Source: Variovorax soli NBRC 106424
GTDB taxonomy: Bacteria > Pseudomonadota > Gammaproteobacteria > Burkholderiales > Burkholderiaceae_C
Direction: 5' to 3'
Length of the DNA: 64,000 nucleotides
Assembly (NCBI RefSeq): GCF_001591385.1
Contig: NZ_BCUU01000008.1
Span: 28,670-92,669 of the forward strand
A model generated the notes under the pieces. That model saw nothing but the letters and a program-made list of their open reading frames with translations, did no database searches and was not told the origin of the DNA. The position numbers were made by a program, and so were the translations under genes. Below, piece by piece: positions 1-13,132 of this stretch (its first letter is position 1; each line of letters starts with the position of its first letter).

Positions 1-36
1 GGAGCGGCCGGCCCTGTGGCGGTCGATACGGGCACG

Positions 37-62
37 AAAAAGCCGCCCGAAGGCGGCTTTTT
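37..62 (-). terminator. Rho-independent terminator of the atp operon
   Basis: An 11-bp perfect stem (37-47 with 52-62) closes on a four-base loop that reads TTCG on the minus strand, and the stem ends in five T. It lies 40 bases past the atpC stop codon, so it most likely ends the ATP synthase transcript. Confidence 0.9.
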
Positions 63-101
63 CGACTGTCGAAGGTGTGCCTGGCCAGACCAGGCAGTGC
101 C

Positions 102-521
102 TTACTTCTTGTCGCGGTACTTGCGCAGCGCCGCGATCTGGGCAGCCATCACGGCCAGCTCGGACTGCGCCATGGCGATGTCGATGTCGCTCTTGGCGTT
201 CTTCAGCGCCTCTTCGGCGGCCTGCTTGGCCGTCTTGGCCTTTTCCTCGTCCAGGTCCTTGCCGCGGATGGCGGTGTCGGACAGCACGGTCACCGTGTTC
301 GGCTGCACCTCGAGGATGCCGCCGGCCACGAACACGAACTCCTCGCCGCCTTCGGCCGTCTCGATGCGCACGGCGCCGGGACGGATGCGGGTGATCAGCG
401 GGGTGTGGCGGGGATAGATGCCGAGCTCGCCGGCTTCACCGGGCAGCGCGACGAACTTGGCCTCGCCGGAGAAGATCGACTCCTCCGCGCTGACCACGTC
501 CACATGAATGGTGTTTGCCAT
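102..521 (-). CDS. atpC: F1Fo ATP synthase subunit epsilon
   Basis: This 139-residue protein is the epsilon subunit of the F1 sector. It links the gamma rotor to the c-ring and can inhibit ATP hydrolysis. The N-terminal part (about 1-85) has the expected beta-sandwich pattern, with [14 protein letters not shown] and [18 protein letters not shown] stretches. The end (about 90-139) is the alanine-rich helical hairpin. Length is normal for the family. It is the last gene of the atp operon, 125 bases after atpD, and is followed by a terminator. Confidence 0.97.
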   Translation of the reverse strand: MANTIHVDVVSAEESIFSGEAKFVALPGEAGELGIYPRHTPLITRIRPGAVRIETAEGGEEFVFVAGGILEVQPNTVTVLSDTAIRGKDLDEEKAKTAKQAAEEALKNAKSDIDIAMAQSELAVMAAQIAALRKYRDKK

Positions 522-646
522 GAGCGTTCCTTTCGTCTGAAGAAAGTCGAATGAGCAAGCAGACGGGAGGGCCCGCTAGGCGCCGCGCGGAGCCGTACAC
601 ACGTACGGCGAGCACGGCAACAACGCAGGCTGCCCGTATGCGCCGC

Positions 647-2990
<2,344 letters not shown>

Positions 2991-3020
2991 ATGGGCTCCT
3001 TGGACTCCTAGGGGCCCGCT

Positions 3021-4574
<1,554 letters not shown>

Positions 4575-4611
4575 GACTCTTTCCTTCTTTCTTTCAAGGG
4601 GGCTGCGGCCT

Positions 4612-5142
4612 TCAGGCCGACAGCGCAACTTTCATTTGTTCGAGGCGCGCCTTGACGGAGGTGTCGAGCACCTCGTCACCCACCACCACGCGGATGCCGC
4701 CGATCAGCGACGGGTCTTGCGCCACAGTCAGCTGCAGCTTGCGGCCGAAGCGCTTTTCGAGCGCCCCGCCCAGCTGCGCCAGCTCGGCCGCGCCGATCGG
4801 GAATGCGCTTTGCACCACCGCGTCGGACGAACCGCTCCTGGCGTTGGCCAGCGCGCGGAACTGCTTGGCGATCTCGGGCAGGGCTGCGAAGCGGCCGTTC
4901 TCCAGCACCGTGGCGAGGAAGTTGGTCGCGGCGGCGGGGAGCTGCGAGCCGGCAACGCCGGAGATCACGCCGATCACCTGCTCTGCGGAGGCCTTGGGGT
5001 TGTCGGCGAATGCCTTGAGCTGCGGATTGGCCGCAATGGCCGCGACCTGGTCGAGCCAGGACGCCGTGCCGCTCAAGTCAGCCGCAGACGCCTTGAACAG
5101 CGCTTCCGCATAGGGGCGTGCAATGGTGGCGATTTCTGCCAT
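4612..5142 (-). CDS. atpH: F1Fo ATP synthase subunit delta
   Basis: This 176-residue protein is the delta (OSCP-like) subunit, which joins the peripheral stalk to the top of F1. The chosen start gives [17 protein letters not shown], the usual delta N-terminus, and the C-terminal strand-helix ends in [20 protein letters not shown], a family signature. The frame runs further upstream, but that part overlaps atpF and is not delta-like. It sits 22 bases after atpF. Confidence 0.96.
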   Translation of the reverse strand: MAEIATIARPYAEALFKASAADLSGTASWLDQVAAIAANPQLKAFADNPKASAEQVIGVISGVAGSQLPAAATNFLATVLENGRFAALPEIAKQFRALANARSGSSDAVVQSAFPIGAAELAQLGGALEKRFGRKLQLTVAQDPSLIGGIRVVVGDEVLDTSVKARLEQMKVALSA

Positions 5143-5164
5143 GGTGGTCCTTGCCTCGGGCTTC

Positions 5165-5635
5165 TTACAGTTCAGTCTGCAGGCGCGAGAGCAACTCGGC
5201 GTGAACGCCGGCGTTGACTTCCTTGCGCAGGATCTGCTCTGCACCCTTGACGGCCAGCACGGCCACCTGCTCGCGAAGCGCTTCGCGGGCCTTGACGGCC
5301 TGCTGGTCGGCTTCGGCCTTGGCGGCAGCGATGATCTTGTTGCCTTCTTCCGTGGCGCGCGCCTTGGCCTCTTCGATGATGGCCTGGGCGCGGCGCTCGG
5401 CATCTGCCAGGCGCTGTGCGGATTCGTTGCGGGCCTGACCCAGTTCGGCTTCCACGCGCTTGTTGGCGGCGCTCAGCTCGGACTTGGCCTTGTCGGCGGC
5501 CGCCAGGCCGTCGGCGATCTTCTGGGCACGGTCATCCAGCGCCTTCGCGATCGGCGGCCACACGAACTTCATCGTGAACCCGACCAGGATCAGGAACACG
5601 ATGATCTGGACGATGAGGGTACCGGTAATGCTCAC
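5165..5635 (-). CDS. atpF: F1Fo ATP synthase subunit b
   Basis: This is the peripheral-stalk subunit, 156 residues. One N-terminal membrane helix (about 5-25, [18 protein letters not shown]) is followed by a long charged coiled coil rich in Ala, Glu, Lys and Arg, as expected for a dimeric stator. Length equals the common proteobacterial form. It lies between atpE and atpH. Confidence 0.96.
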   Translation of the reverse strand: MSITGTLIVQIIVFLILVGFTMKFVWPPIAKALDDRAQKIADGLAAADKAKSELSAANKRVEAELGQARNESAQRLADAERRAQAIIEEAKARATEEGNKIIAAAKAEADQQAVKAREALREQVAVLAVKGAEQILRKEVNAGVHAELLSRLQTEL

Positions 5636-5716
5636 TTTTCTTTCCTCTCTTTGGGAAGGGATCCGAAGATGTTCCCGAAGTGGACGTTCAGGTCCGAAGA
5701 CGAGAAAGGACCGGTA

Positions 5717-6001
<285 letters not shown>

Positions 6002-6041
6002 TTAACGAGAGAAAAACGAAAGGGAAAACGAAAACAGGGGA

Positions 6042-6926
6042 TCAGTGGTGATCGTGCGCCTGGCCGATGTAGACCAGGGTCAGCATCATGAACACGAATG
6101 CCTGCAGCACGATGATCAGGATGTGGAAGATCGACCAGATGGTGCCGGCAATGATGTGGCCGATGGCCAGCATGATGCCGGTGGCGGAAAGGGTCCATGC
6201 ACCGCCCATCAGGGCGATCAGCAGGAAGATGAGTTCACCGGCGTACATGTTGCCGAACAGTCGCATGCCGTGCGAGACCGTCTTGGCGACGAACTCGATG
6301 ATCTGCATGGCGAAGTTGAAGGGGTACAGCGCCCAGTGGTTGCCGAAGGGGGCGGTGAACAGCTCATGCACCCAGCCGCCCAAGCCCTTGATCTTGACGT
6401 TGTAGTACAGGCAGATCAGCAGCACGGCCACCGACAGACCCATGGTCACGCCCAGGTCGGCGGTGGGCACGACGCGCAGGTAGGCATGGTGCGGATCGGC
6501 ACCGGCGGCGCCATGCAGGGCCGCCCAGATGGCCGGCAGCAGATCCACCGGCAGCAGGTCCATCGTGTTCAGCATGACGATCCAGACGAACACGGTGAGC
6601 GCGAGCGGCGCCACGAACTTGCGGCTGGTGGCATTGTGGACGATGCCCTTGGCCTGGTTGTCCACCATCTCGACCAGCATCTCGACCGCCGCCTGGAAGC
6701 GGCCCGGCACGCCCGAGGTGGCCTTGCGGGCACCGAGCCAGAGCAGCCAGCATCCCACCACCCCCAGCACGATGGAGAAGAAGATGGAGTCGATGTTGAA
6801 AACGGTGAAGTCGGCAATACCTGAAGGCTTGGCACTCTGGAAGTGCGTCAAGTGGTGAATGATGTATTCACCAGCGCTTTGCCCTTGTTCTGCAGCGTTT
6901 TCAGCAGCCATCTGATTACTCGTCAA
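6042..6926 (-). CDS. atpB: F1Fo ATP synthase subunit a
   Basis: This 294-residue membrane protein forms the proton half-channels beside the c-ring. The essential arginine is at about 222 in [14 protein letters not shown], and several hydrophobic helices follow. The histidine-rich C-terminus (QAHDHH) and the soluble N-terminal 40 residues are typical of betaproteobacterial a subunits. It starts 10 bases after atpI. Confidence 0.97.
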   Translation of the reverse strand: MTSNQMAAENAAEQGQSAGEYIIHHLTHFQSAKPSGIADFTVFNIDSIFFSIVLGVVGCWLLWLGARKATSGVPGRFQAAVEMLVEMVDNQAKGIVHNATSRKFVAPLALTVFVWIVMLNTMDLLPVDLLPAIWAALHGAAGADPHHAYLRVVPTADLGVTMGLSVAVLLICLYYNVKIKGLGGWVHELFTAPFGNHWALYPFNFAMQIIEFVAKTVSHGMRLFGNMYAGELIFLLIALMGGAWTLSATGIMLAIGHIIAGTIWSIFHILIIVLQAFVFMMLTLVYIGQAHDHH

Positions 6927-6936
6927 TCTTAAAAAA

Positions 6937-7416
6937 TCACTTGCGCCGGGGAGCGAACACGACCGCCGCCCAGTACGCCTGCATTGCCACCACCAAGCCC
7001 ACCAGCATGGCCGGCCAGCTCAGTTCCGATATCAGCCTTGGCGCGGCAAAGAGCATTGCCACCGTCAAGGCCATCTTGACCAATTCCCACACAAAGAACG
7101 CCATCACCGCAGTGCTGGGGTTCAGGGACGCCAAGCGCCCCGTCAGCCCGCGGGCAAAGACCGCCGCCGGAACGATTACCGACAGCGCACCATACCCGGC
7201 CGACCAACCTAAATTTTGTCTCCCCGTCAGACCCCAGGCGGCCAGCGCCACCACAAGGCCTGCAATGATCTGCCCCGCGATCACGCGCCACGGCGAGATC
7301 TGGGGACTGCGCTCCCGCAGCTGGCGGGCCTCATCGGCCGTCAGCGGCTTGAAATTCCGTGCTTGCTCGTCTAGCTCTTCTTCCTCGCGGTCGAAGGCCG
7401 GGGGCATTTTTTTCAT
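6937..7416 (-). CDS. atpI: ATP synthase assembly protein I
   Basis: This 159-residue membrane protein starts at [18 protein letters not shown] charged cytoplasmic N-terminus (about 1-50) is followed by four hydrophobic segments (about 52-75, 80-95, 105-125 and 130-152). AtpI proteins help c-ring assembly or magnesium handling in the Fo sector; that role is inferred from the family and from its place as first gene of the atp operon. The longer upstream frame antisense to ybeD was rejected. Confidence 0.88.
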   Translation of the reverse strand: MKKMPPAFDREEEELDEQARNFKPLTADEARQLRERSPQISPWRVIAGQIIAGLVVALAAWGLTGRQNLGWSAGYGALSVIVPAAVFARGLTGRLASLNPSTAVMAFFVWELVKMALTVAMLFAAPRLISELSWPAMLVGLVVAMQAYWAAVVFAPRRK

Positions 7417-7500
7417 TGCTGTCTTGCCCCTATCTCTGTCAGTCACTCTGTCGCTCAATCTCTGCCTGGATTGCAAGCCCGAATTTTCACAAAGCCATTG

Positions 7501-7528
7501 ATTATAAGTAGAAACACATGGCGCCCAA
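7501..7528 (-). promoter_or_regulatory. Sigma-70-like promoter of the atp operon
   Basis: On the minus strand the site reads TTGGGC, 16 bases, TATAAT. The perfect -10 box is at 7501-7506 and the -35 box at 7523-7528. It would start transcription about 80 bases before atpI. The element is clear in the sequence; its use is inferred. Confidence 0.75.
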
Positions 7529-7608
7529 GAGGCCGCGTGCACGGCGCCTTGGAAAGGTGCAGACTGTCCCCATCTGCGACGATTGCCACCTTGCAGGAAT
7601 CCGAGCCC

Positions 7609-7917
7609 ATGAACAAGCCTCTCTCTCCCGACACGACGCCCGCTCCGGTCGACGCGCGCAAGGAATCGCTGATCGAGTACCCGTCGCAGTTTCCCATCAA
7701 GGTGATGGGTGCCAACGTGGACGGCTTTGTCACCGCGGTGACCCACGTGGCCAGGCAGTTCGATCCGACCTTCGACGCCACCACGGTGCAGTTGCGCGAC
7801 AGCAGCGGCGGCAAGTACCTGGGGGTGACCATCACCGTCACCGCCACCAGCCGCGAGCAGCTCGACGACCTGTATCGCGCGCTGACCAGCCATCCGATGG
7901 TGAAGGTGGTCCTCTGA
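7609..7917 (+). CDS. ybeD: DUF493/YbeD family protein
   Basis: This 102-residue protein belongs to the DUF493 (YbeD/UPF0250) family of small ferredoxin-fold proteins. It has the typical [16 protein letters not shown] start and a C-terminal [18 protein letters not shown]. Family members sit next to lipB, and a role in lipoate metabolism or regulation is proposed but unproven. The ATG at 7609 was chosen because homologues start near this Met; the upstream extension overlaps the promoter region. It ends 8 bases before lipB. Confidence 0.92.
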   Translation: MNKPLSPDTTPAPVDARKESLIEYPSQFPIKVMGANVDGFVTAVTHVARQFDPTFDATTVQLRDSSGGKYLGVTITVTATSREQLDDLYRALTSHPMVKVVL

Positions 7918-7925
7918 CCGAACCA

Positions 7926-8621
7926 ATGGCCGCCACGGCCGTGGCGCCTGGCCTGGCGCTTTCGCACCTGGGCCGGGCCGACTACCTGGCCACCTATGCC
8001 GCCATGCGCGAGTTCACCCTCGGGCGCACCGATGCCACGCCCGATGCGCTGTGGGTCTGCGAGCACCCGCCGGTCTACACGCAAGGCCTGGCCGGCCAGG
8101 CCAGCCATGTGTTGGCGCCAGGCGACATTCCGGTGGTGCAGACCGACCGCGGCGGGCAGGTCACCTACCACGGGCCGGGCCAGGTGGTGGCGTATCCGCT
8201 GCTCGACCTGCGGCGCGCGGGCTACTACGTCAAGGAATATGTCTATCGCATCGAGGAGTCGGTCATCCGCACGCTGGGTTACTTCGGCGTGACGGGCCAC
8301 CGGGTGGGCGGCGCGCCCGGCATCTACGTGAGGCTGGACGACCCGTTTTCGCATGCCGCACTCAGTGGACCGGCCCATCCCGCGGACCCGTTCCGGGGCC
8401 TGGGCAAGATCGCCGCCCTGGGCATCAAGGTCAGCCGGCACTGCACATACCACGGTGTGGCGCTCAACGTCGACATGGACCTGGAGCCCTTCGGGCGCAT
8501 CAACCCTTGCGGCTACAGCGGGCTGAAAACGGTCGATCTTTCTACAATCGGGGTCCAGGCCACGTGGGATGAAGCCGCGCAGGTGCTGGGCCAGAAGCTC
8601 TCCGCCTTCCTGCAACCGTAG
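7926..8621 (+). CDS. lipB: Octanoyl-[acyl-carrier-protein]:protein transferase
   Basis: LipB moves an octanoyl group from acyl carrier protein to lipoyl domains, the first step of lipoate synthesis. The 231-residue product has the signature [12 protein letters not shown] (about 75-86, with H82), the catalytic Lys161 in GKIAALGIK and the catalytic Cys195 in RINPCGY. Between the YV strand (about 135) and Lys161 it carries about 20 extra residues rich in Pro, His and Ala that E. coli LipB lacks. It lies between ybeD and lipA, 16 bases before lipA. Confidence 0.97.
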   Translation: MAATAVAPGLALSHLGRADYLATYAAMREFTLGRTDATPDALWVCEHPPVYTQGLAGQASHVLAPGDIPVVQTDRGGQVTYHGPGQVVAYPLLDLRRAGYYVKEYVYRIEESVIRTLGYFGVTGHRVGGAPGIYVRLDDPFSHAALSGPAHPADPFRGLGKIAALGIKVSRHCTYHGVALNVDMDLEPFGRINPCGYSGLKTVDLSTIGVQATWDEAAQVLGQKLSAFLQP

Positions 8622-8637
8622 ACACACCCACGCCGCC

Positions 8638-9633
8638 ATGAGCACCTCCGAAGTCGTCCCTGCCCCCGTAGTAAGAGAGGCGCAAAGCCAGGAAACCTAC
8701 AACCCGCTGGCCAAGCAGAAGGCCGCGGCGAAGCTGTCGCGCATTCCGGTGAAGGTGGTGCAGGCCGAGGTGCTGAAAAAGCCCGAGTGGATCCGTGTCA
8801 AGGCCGGCAGCCCCAGCACGCGCTTCTACGAGATCAAGCAGATCCTGCGCGAGAGCAACCTGCACACGGTGTGCGAGGAGGCCTCGTGCCCCAACATCGG
8901 CGAGTGCTTCGGCAAGGGCACGGCCACCTTCATGATCATGGGTGACAAGTGCACCCGCCGCTGCCCCTTCTGCGACGTGGGCCACGGCCGGCCCGATCCG
9001 CTGGACAAGGACGAGCCGCTCAACCTGGCCAAGACGATTGCCAAGCTCAAGCTGAAGTACGTCGTGATCACCAGCGTCGACCGCGACGACCTGCGCGACG
9101 GCGGCAGCCAGCACTTTGTCGACTGCATCCAGAACATCCGCGAGCTGTCGCCCCAAACCCAGATCGAGATCCTGGTGCCCGACTTCCGCGGCCGCGACGA
9201 CCGCGCGCTCGAGATCCTGAAGGCCGCGCCGCCGGACGTGATGAACCACAACCTGGAAACCGCGCCGCGCCTGTACAAGGAGGCCCGCCCGGGCAGCGAC
9301 TACCAGTTCAGCCTGAACCTGCTCAAGAAGTTCAAGGCGCTGCATCCGCACGTTCCCACCAAGAGCGGCATCATGGTCGGCCTGGGCGAGACCGACGAAG
9401 AAATCCTGCAGGTCATGCGCGACATGCGCGCGCACGACATCGACATGCTGACCATCGGCCAGTACCTGGCGCCCAGCAACAGCCACCTGCCGGTGCGCCG
9501 CTACGTGCACCCCGACACCTTCAAGATGTTCGAGGAAGAAGCCTACAAGATGGGCTTCAGCCATGCGGCGGTGGGCGCCATGGTGCGGTCGAGCTACCAC
9601 GCCGACCAGCAGGCGCACGCCGCGGGCGTTTGA
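8638..9633 (+). CDS. lipA: Lipoyl synthase
   Basis: LipA is a radical-SAM enzyme that inserts two sulfur atoms into protein-bound octanoate. The 331-residue product shows both iron-sulfur cluster motifs: the auxiliary cluster at C79, C84 and C90 ([12 protein letters not shown]) and the radical-SAM CxxxCxxC at C105, C109 and C112 (CTRRCPFC). The C-terminal RSSYHADQQ serine motif is present. The ATG at 8638 was chosen just after lipB; an earlier in-frame start overlaps the lipB end. It forms an operon with ybeD and lipB. Confidence 0.98.
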   Translation: MSTSEVVPAPVVREAQSQETYNPLAKQKAAAKLSRIPVKVVQAEVLKKPEWIRVKAGSPSTRFYEIKQILRESNLHTVCEEASCPNIGECFGKGTATFMIMGDKCTRRCPFCDVGHGRPDPLDKDEPLNLAKTIAKLKLKYVVITSVDRDDLRDGGSQHFVDCIQNIRELSPQTQIEILVPDFRGRDDRALEILKAAPPDVMNHNLETAPRLYKEARPGSDYQFSLNLLKKFKALHPHVPTKSGIMVGLGETDEEILQVMRDMRAHDIDMLTIGQYLAPSNSHLPVRRYVHPDTFKMFEEEAYKMGFSHAAVGAMVRSSYHADQQAHAAGV

Positions 9634-9648
9634 GCCGCCCCGAGTCGG

Positions 9649-10416
9649 CTACTTGCCGCCTGACTCGGCCGCGGATTCCGCCTTCACGGCAACCGGCTTG
9701 TCGGCCACCGGCACCCGGACCTTTTCCTTGTCCGTCACGCCGCCGTAGTCGTTGATGGTGGAGAACGTCACTTCGATCTCCTGCGCCGACTTCACGGCAG
9801 TCAGCAGATAGGCCTGTTCGCCAAAAGGCGCCGCCATCTCCGCATCGATCTCTTGCTGGCCACCGTTGATGCTCAACGTCGTCAACGAGACGTGGTACGG
9901 CGTGGGGTTGGCCACTTTGAGCACTGCCTCGCCCTTGTCGTTGGAAGCGACGGCCCATTGCAGCCGATCCTTCGCCTCGGCCACCTTGCCCGGCAAATCC
10001 GAGGGCCGATAGAACAGCTTGATGCGCGATCGCACCGCGACCTGCAGCACGTTTTCGTCGGGCGACTTCTCGGGAATCTCCTTCACGTTGAGCCAGAACA
10101 CCGACTCACGGTCGGTGGGCAGCGCGCCAACGGGCCCACGCATGATCCGCAGGATGTTTTCCCTGCCCGGATCGAGCCGCGACAAGGGCGGGGTAACCAC
10201 GAAGGGCGTCTTGTTCCGGCCCTCGCCGGCGTCGGACCAAGCCTGGACGATATAGGGCGATGTGCCCGTGTTCTTCATTGAGATGGACCCTTCGCGGTCC
10301 TTTTCGCCGAAGACCACGCGCGTGCCGCCGAGCAGGACGCCGGCCATCGTGGCGCAATGAAAACCGAACAAAAGGGCCATGCCGGCGACCCAACGGAATT
10401 TGATTTTGCTGTCCAT
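9649..10416 (-). CDS. Fimbrial chaperone (second copy)
   Basis: This is a 255-residue periplasmic PapD/FimC-type chaperone. Residues 1 to about 26 are a signal peptide, followed by two immunoglobulin-like domains. Chaperone hallmarks are the early GGTRVVF strand with its arginine, the IKLFYRP motif with the subunit-anchoring lysine, and NPTPYHVS. The start at MDSKIKFRW was chosen because it gives a clean signal peptide. It is closely related to the chaperone at 15877-16653, including the unusual VPVADKPVAVKAE tail, so it is probably a duplicate. It has no fimbrial gene in its own operon. Confidence 0.93.
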   Translation of the reverse strand: MDSKIKFRWVAGMALLFGFHCATMAGVLLGGTRVVFGEKDREGSISMKNTGTSPYIVQAWSDAGEGRNKTPFVVTPPLSRLDPGRENILRIMRGPVGALPTDRESVFWLNVKEIPEKSPDENVLQVAVRSRIKLFYRPSDLPGKVAEAKDRLQWAVASNDKGEAVLKVANPTPYHVSLTTLSINGGQQEIDAEMAAPFGEQAYLLTAVKSAQEIEVTFSTINDYGGVTDKEKVRVPVADKPVAVKAESAAESGGK

Positions 10417-10710
10417 AGGATCCAGCCCAATACGACTGTTAAAAATTGCGGCGCGGGGCGCGCCCATCCGTAAAGTTTAGGCGCGAGAGCCGAAAGCATC
10501 AAACCAGGAAATCACAAGACGAACTGAAATATTCAGACGGCATCGAGCCAATTCAGCTCCGGCCACACGCCTGCTCGCCAAAAATTGCGCATCCCCCTAA
10601 AATAAAATTGGACGACCCCATCATTCTCAGAGATCGAGAATTCGTGGTGGTCGCTCATGAATTCGATTGATCGAGTTCACATTTTTTCAATTTCAACCAG
10701 GGAGAGAATT

Positions 10711-12039
10711 TTGGCAACCACAACTACAAGTCCATCCGGGAGCATCAGCGGGCGCTATTGGATGGACGCTAACGGCAACGGGATCCAGGATGTTGGGGAG
10801 CTTGCTCAAGCGAACGCCCGGGTCTCGCTATATACAGTTACGACCGACCAATGGGGATGGACGGCCATCCACACCACGAGCGTCTTTACCGACGCCAAAG
10901 GCAACTACAAGTTCGATCTGCTGGGAGCAGGAACGTATCAGATTGCCTTTGCGTTGCCCAAGGATTCAAAGTCGTCGCCTGCCGACGCGGGGACCAACGA
11001 CACCAAGGACTCCGATGCAGGCTACACATCCAGCTACCGGGACTCCCACAACTGGGTAATCGAAACCACCAATACTTCAAATATCACGTTAAAGGCTGGA
11101 GAAAACAAAATCCGGGTCGATGGAGGATTCGTGCCGCTCACCAGGTCCTACACAAGCGGCTATGTCACTGAATACAAGATTGGCGATAGTGAGCCGAACG
11201 CCAACGGTCCGGGCATCGCGGACGTTTCTGTGCGGCTGGTGCACGATACGAATCTCGATGGCAAAACCACCGCAGATGAAGTTGTGGCTGTCACGACCAC
11301 CAACGCCGATGGCTGGTACGAGTTCCGAAACGACTTCAACGGCGCGGGCTACCGCGTGGAGTTCGGGTTGCCAACTGGCTTTTATGACGATGGCTTTGGC
11401 TATGGCTTTGACCACAACGAAGCAAATCGATCCAGATCCTTTGACTTGGTAGACGGCAAGTCTCTTGATGGCATTAATTTAGACCTGGACTGCAACTACT
11501 TTTTCAAATTGGGTACGCTAGGTGGCAGCGTCTGGAATGACGCAGACGCCGATGGCGAGCGAGGCGCAAACGAAGGGGGTATGGGTGGCGTGAGGGTCGA
11601 ACTCTATGCCAACTTTGGCGGAGGATCCACGCCGGATAGCTTCGAGATCATTGACGAGACGATCACGGACAGCAGCGGCAACTACAAGTTCTCCACCGAC
11701 ATCTCCCCGGATGATTACTTGGTCAAATTCGTTGCGCCCGATGGAACCGTGCTAACCACCGCGGAATCCGCAGGCGTCGTAATGCGGTCAGGTGAAACCA
11801 ACCTATCGGTGAATGCCGGTGTGTTCTCCGACAGCGCTCCCGTTCCGGCGGGTCTCTACGAGATGCTAACGGCTTCCAGCACGCTAGAGGTTTTCCTGGG
11901 CGCCGATGCCCAGAGCGCAAGCGGCGCAAACGCGGGGGCGATGCCTCCCCAAACGGCAGCAGGCGACATGTCTCAGGCGGCAGCCGAAATCCTGCGGAAG
12001 CTCACTGCCGCAATGGCACAGGAAGCCGTGGCAGCCTGA
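10711..12039 (+). CDS. SdrD-B-like repeat protein, probable surface or secreted protein
   Basis: A 442-residue acidic protein with three beta-sandwich repeats at about 10-140, 150-262 and 269-372. The first and third repeats open with an SdrD-B type calcium-binding motif (YWMDANGNGIQDVGE and VWNDADADGERGANEGG), and all three contain a GNYKF- or GWYEF-like strand. A low-complexity tail (about 373-442) is rich in Ala and Ser and ends in an amphipathic helix. No Sec signal peptide, membrane anchor or LPxTG is visible, so any export would need another route such as type I secretion; this is inference. The TTG at 10711 follows AGGGAG by six bases. An ATG at 10657 is an alternative start with a poor ribosome-binding site. 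Base composition is AT-richer than the neighbours, which suggests transfer. Confidence 0.82.
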   Translation: MATTTTSPSGSISGRYWMDANGNGIQDVGELAQANARVSLYTVTTDQWGWTAIHTTSVFTDAKGNYKFDLLGAGTYQIAFALPKDSKSSPADAGTNDTKDSDAGYTSSYRDSHNWVIETTNTSNITLKAGENKIRVDGGFVPLTRSYTSGYVTEYKIGDSEPNANGPGIADVSVRLVHDTNLDGKTTADEVVAVTTTNADGWYEFRNDFNGAGYRVEFGLPTGFYDDGFGYGFDHNEANRSRSFDLVDGKSLDGINLDLDCNYFFKLGTLGGSVWNDADADGERGANEGGMGGVRVELYANFGGGSTPDSFEIIDETITDSSGNYKFSTDISPDDYLVKFVAPDGTVLTTAESAGVVMRSGETNLSVNAGVFSDSAPVPAGLYEMLTASSTLEVFLGADAQSASGANAGAMPPQTAAGDMSQAAAEILRKLTAAMAQEAVAA

Positions 12040-12052
12040 AGAGCCCGAAAAG

Positions 12053-12084
12053 AACAAGGGGCGGCCAAACAGCCGCCCCTTGTT
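12053..12084. terminator. Bidirectional terminator
   Basis: A 13-bp perfect stem (12053-12065 with 12072-12084) around a six-base loop lies between two convergent genes. The minus-strand side is followed by CTTTTCGGG-like T-rich sequence, while the plus side ends in TTGTT. It probably ends both the repeat-protein gene and the fimbrial operon. Confidence 0.85.
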
Positions 12085-12112
12085 GATTGCAGAAGCAGAC
12101 GCGTTGACTGAC

Positions 12113-13132
12113 CTATTTGTAGTTGAGGCTAAAAGTAGCCATGCCGTTGGCGGGTCCTGCCGTCATTGTGGGCGCCGTCTGGAAATAGCGCGCAGTGAAT
12201 GGCACAACGTAGCTGCCATCCTGTCCGACCAGGGCGTCTTCACCAAATCGAACACCCGTGCTGTTGGCGTCGAGTACCTGAATGCCTACCCCCGTAGCCG
12301 CGCCAGCCCCTTGCGCGACCTGCAGCACACCCTGCTGCCCCGAAGGGTCAGGCGTCGCATCCATACGCAGGAAAACCGAGTTGTTAGCCGATACGCCTGC
12401 CGAGCAGTTGAGCTTGATATCGAAGGGGCGGGAGCCCGCCGTCGAGCCCACCCCGCTGAAGCTGTTGGTACGCACCTTGCCGAGTTGGACAACGATGTTC
12501 TTCGAGCCGGCATCGACGGTGCAAGAGGGCGTGACCACCGTGATGCCGTTGCCCGGGATGAAGACGGAAGTGAACGGCCTTGTGTCCGTGTCGAACGTCG
12601 CCGTCGCAATCTCACCCGAGTTGAACGGTCCGCTTCCCGTCACCGGTCCCGTCTTGAACAATTGGACCGTGTAGGAGGACGATGGAAGCATGTAGACATC
12701 CACATTACCGCTGAAGCGGACCTTGTCGGAAAGCACAATTGCGCTGCTGTCACCCGGATTAAATGTCAACTGAATTCCAACCCCCTTCACCCCGGTCTCA
12801 TAGACTTTGGTGACCCCTGCCACCTCAGCCGGCCGCATGTTGTAGATGGCGCTCCCGCCATTGCTGCACTTGCCCACTTTCACGGGCGTCGAGACCCGGG
12901 GAAATGTCCTCGGTTCGCCAATGGGCCCAATAGCCGCATCGGGCGGAATAATGATCGTTCCCATGTTGAGGGTAAAAACAACCGTCGCCAGGCCAGGCGC
13001 GATCGTGCATTTCGCCGAAGCGCCGCCAGCACCCGCCGCGAAGACAAGGAGCGCGAACATTGTGCGCAGCCATCCGCTGATAACCTTCTGTTTGGGGAAG
13101 GCGCCGAACGCCTTCAGACGCGCATCAGTCAT
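12113..13132 (-). CDS. Fimbrial tip adhesin
   Basis: A 339-residue two-domain fimbrial protein. The start MTDARLKAF overlaps the usher stop codon (ATGA), which indicates translational coupling. A signal peptide (about 1-40) ends near GGASAK. The region of about 41-200 is an unassigned receptor-binding-like domain. The C-terminal domain (about 205-339) is a pilin domain, with a conserved cysteine pair (PSCTVDAG and KLNCSAG) and the terminal VPFTARYFQ and ATFSLNYK beta strands used for donor-strand assembly. Position as last gene and the two-domain form match FimH-like adhesins. The ligand cannot be read from sequence. Confidence 0.88.
   Translation of the reverse strand: MTDARLKAFGAFPKQKVISGWLRTMFALLVFAAGAGGASAKCTIAPGLATVVFTLNMGTIIIPPDAAIGPIGEPRTFPRVSTPVKVGKCSNGGSAIYNMRPAEVAGVTKVYETGVKGVGIQLTFNPGDSSAIVLSDKVRFSGNVDVYMLPSSSYTVQLFKTGPVTGSGPFNSGEIATATFDTDTRPFTSVFIPGNGITVVTPSCTVDAGSKNIVVQLGKVRTNSFSGVGSTAGSRPFDIKLNCSAGVSANNSVFLRMDATPDPSGQQGVLQVAQGAGAATGVGIQVLDANSTGVRFGEDALVGQDGSYVVPFTARYFQTAPTMTAGPANGMATFSLNYK

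Noticed and set aside
9634..9695. Inverted repeat CCGAGTC/GACTCGG between lipA and the chaperone gene as a terminator
   Set aside because: The loop is long, one arm lies inside the chaperone gene and there is no T-run.
10657..10710. ATG start for the SdrD-like protein 18 codons upstream
   Set aside because: It has no good ribosome-binding site and adds no signal peptide, while the TTG at 10711 follows AGGGAG at proper spacing.
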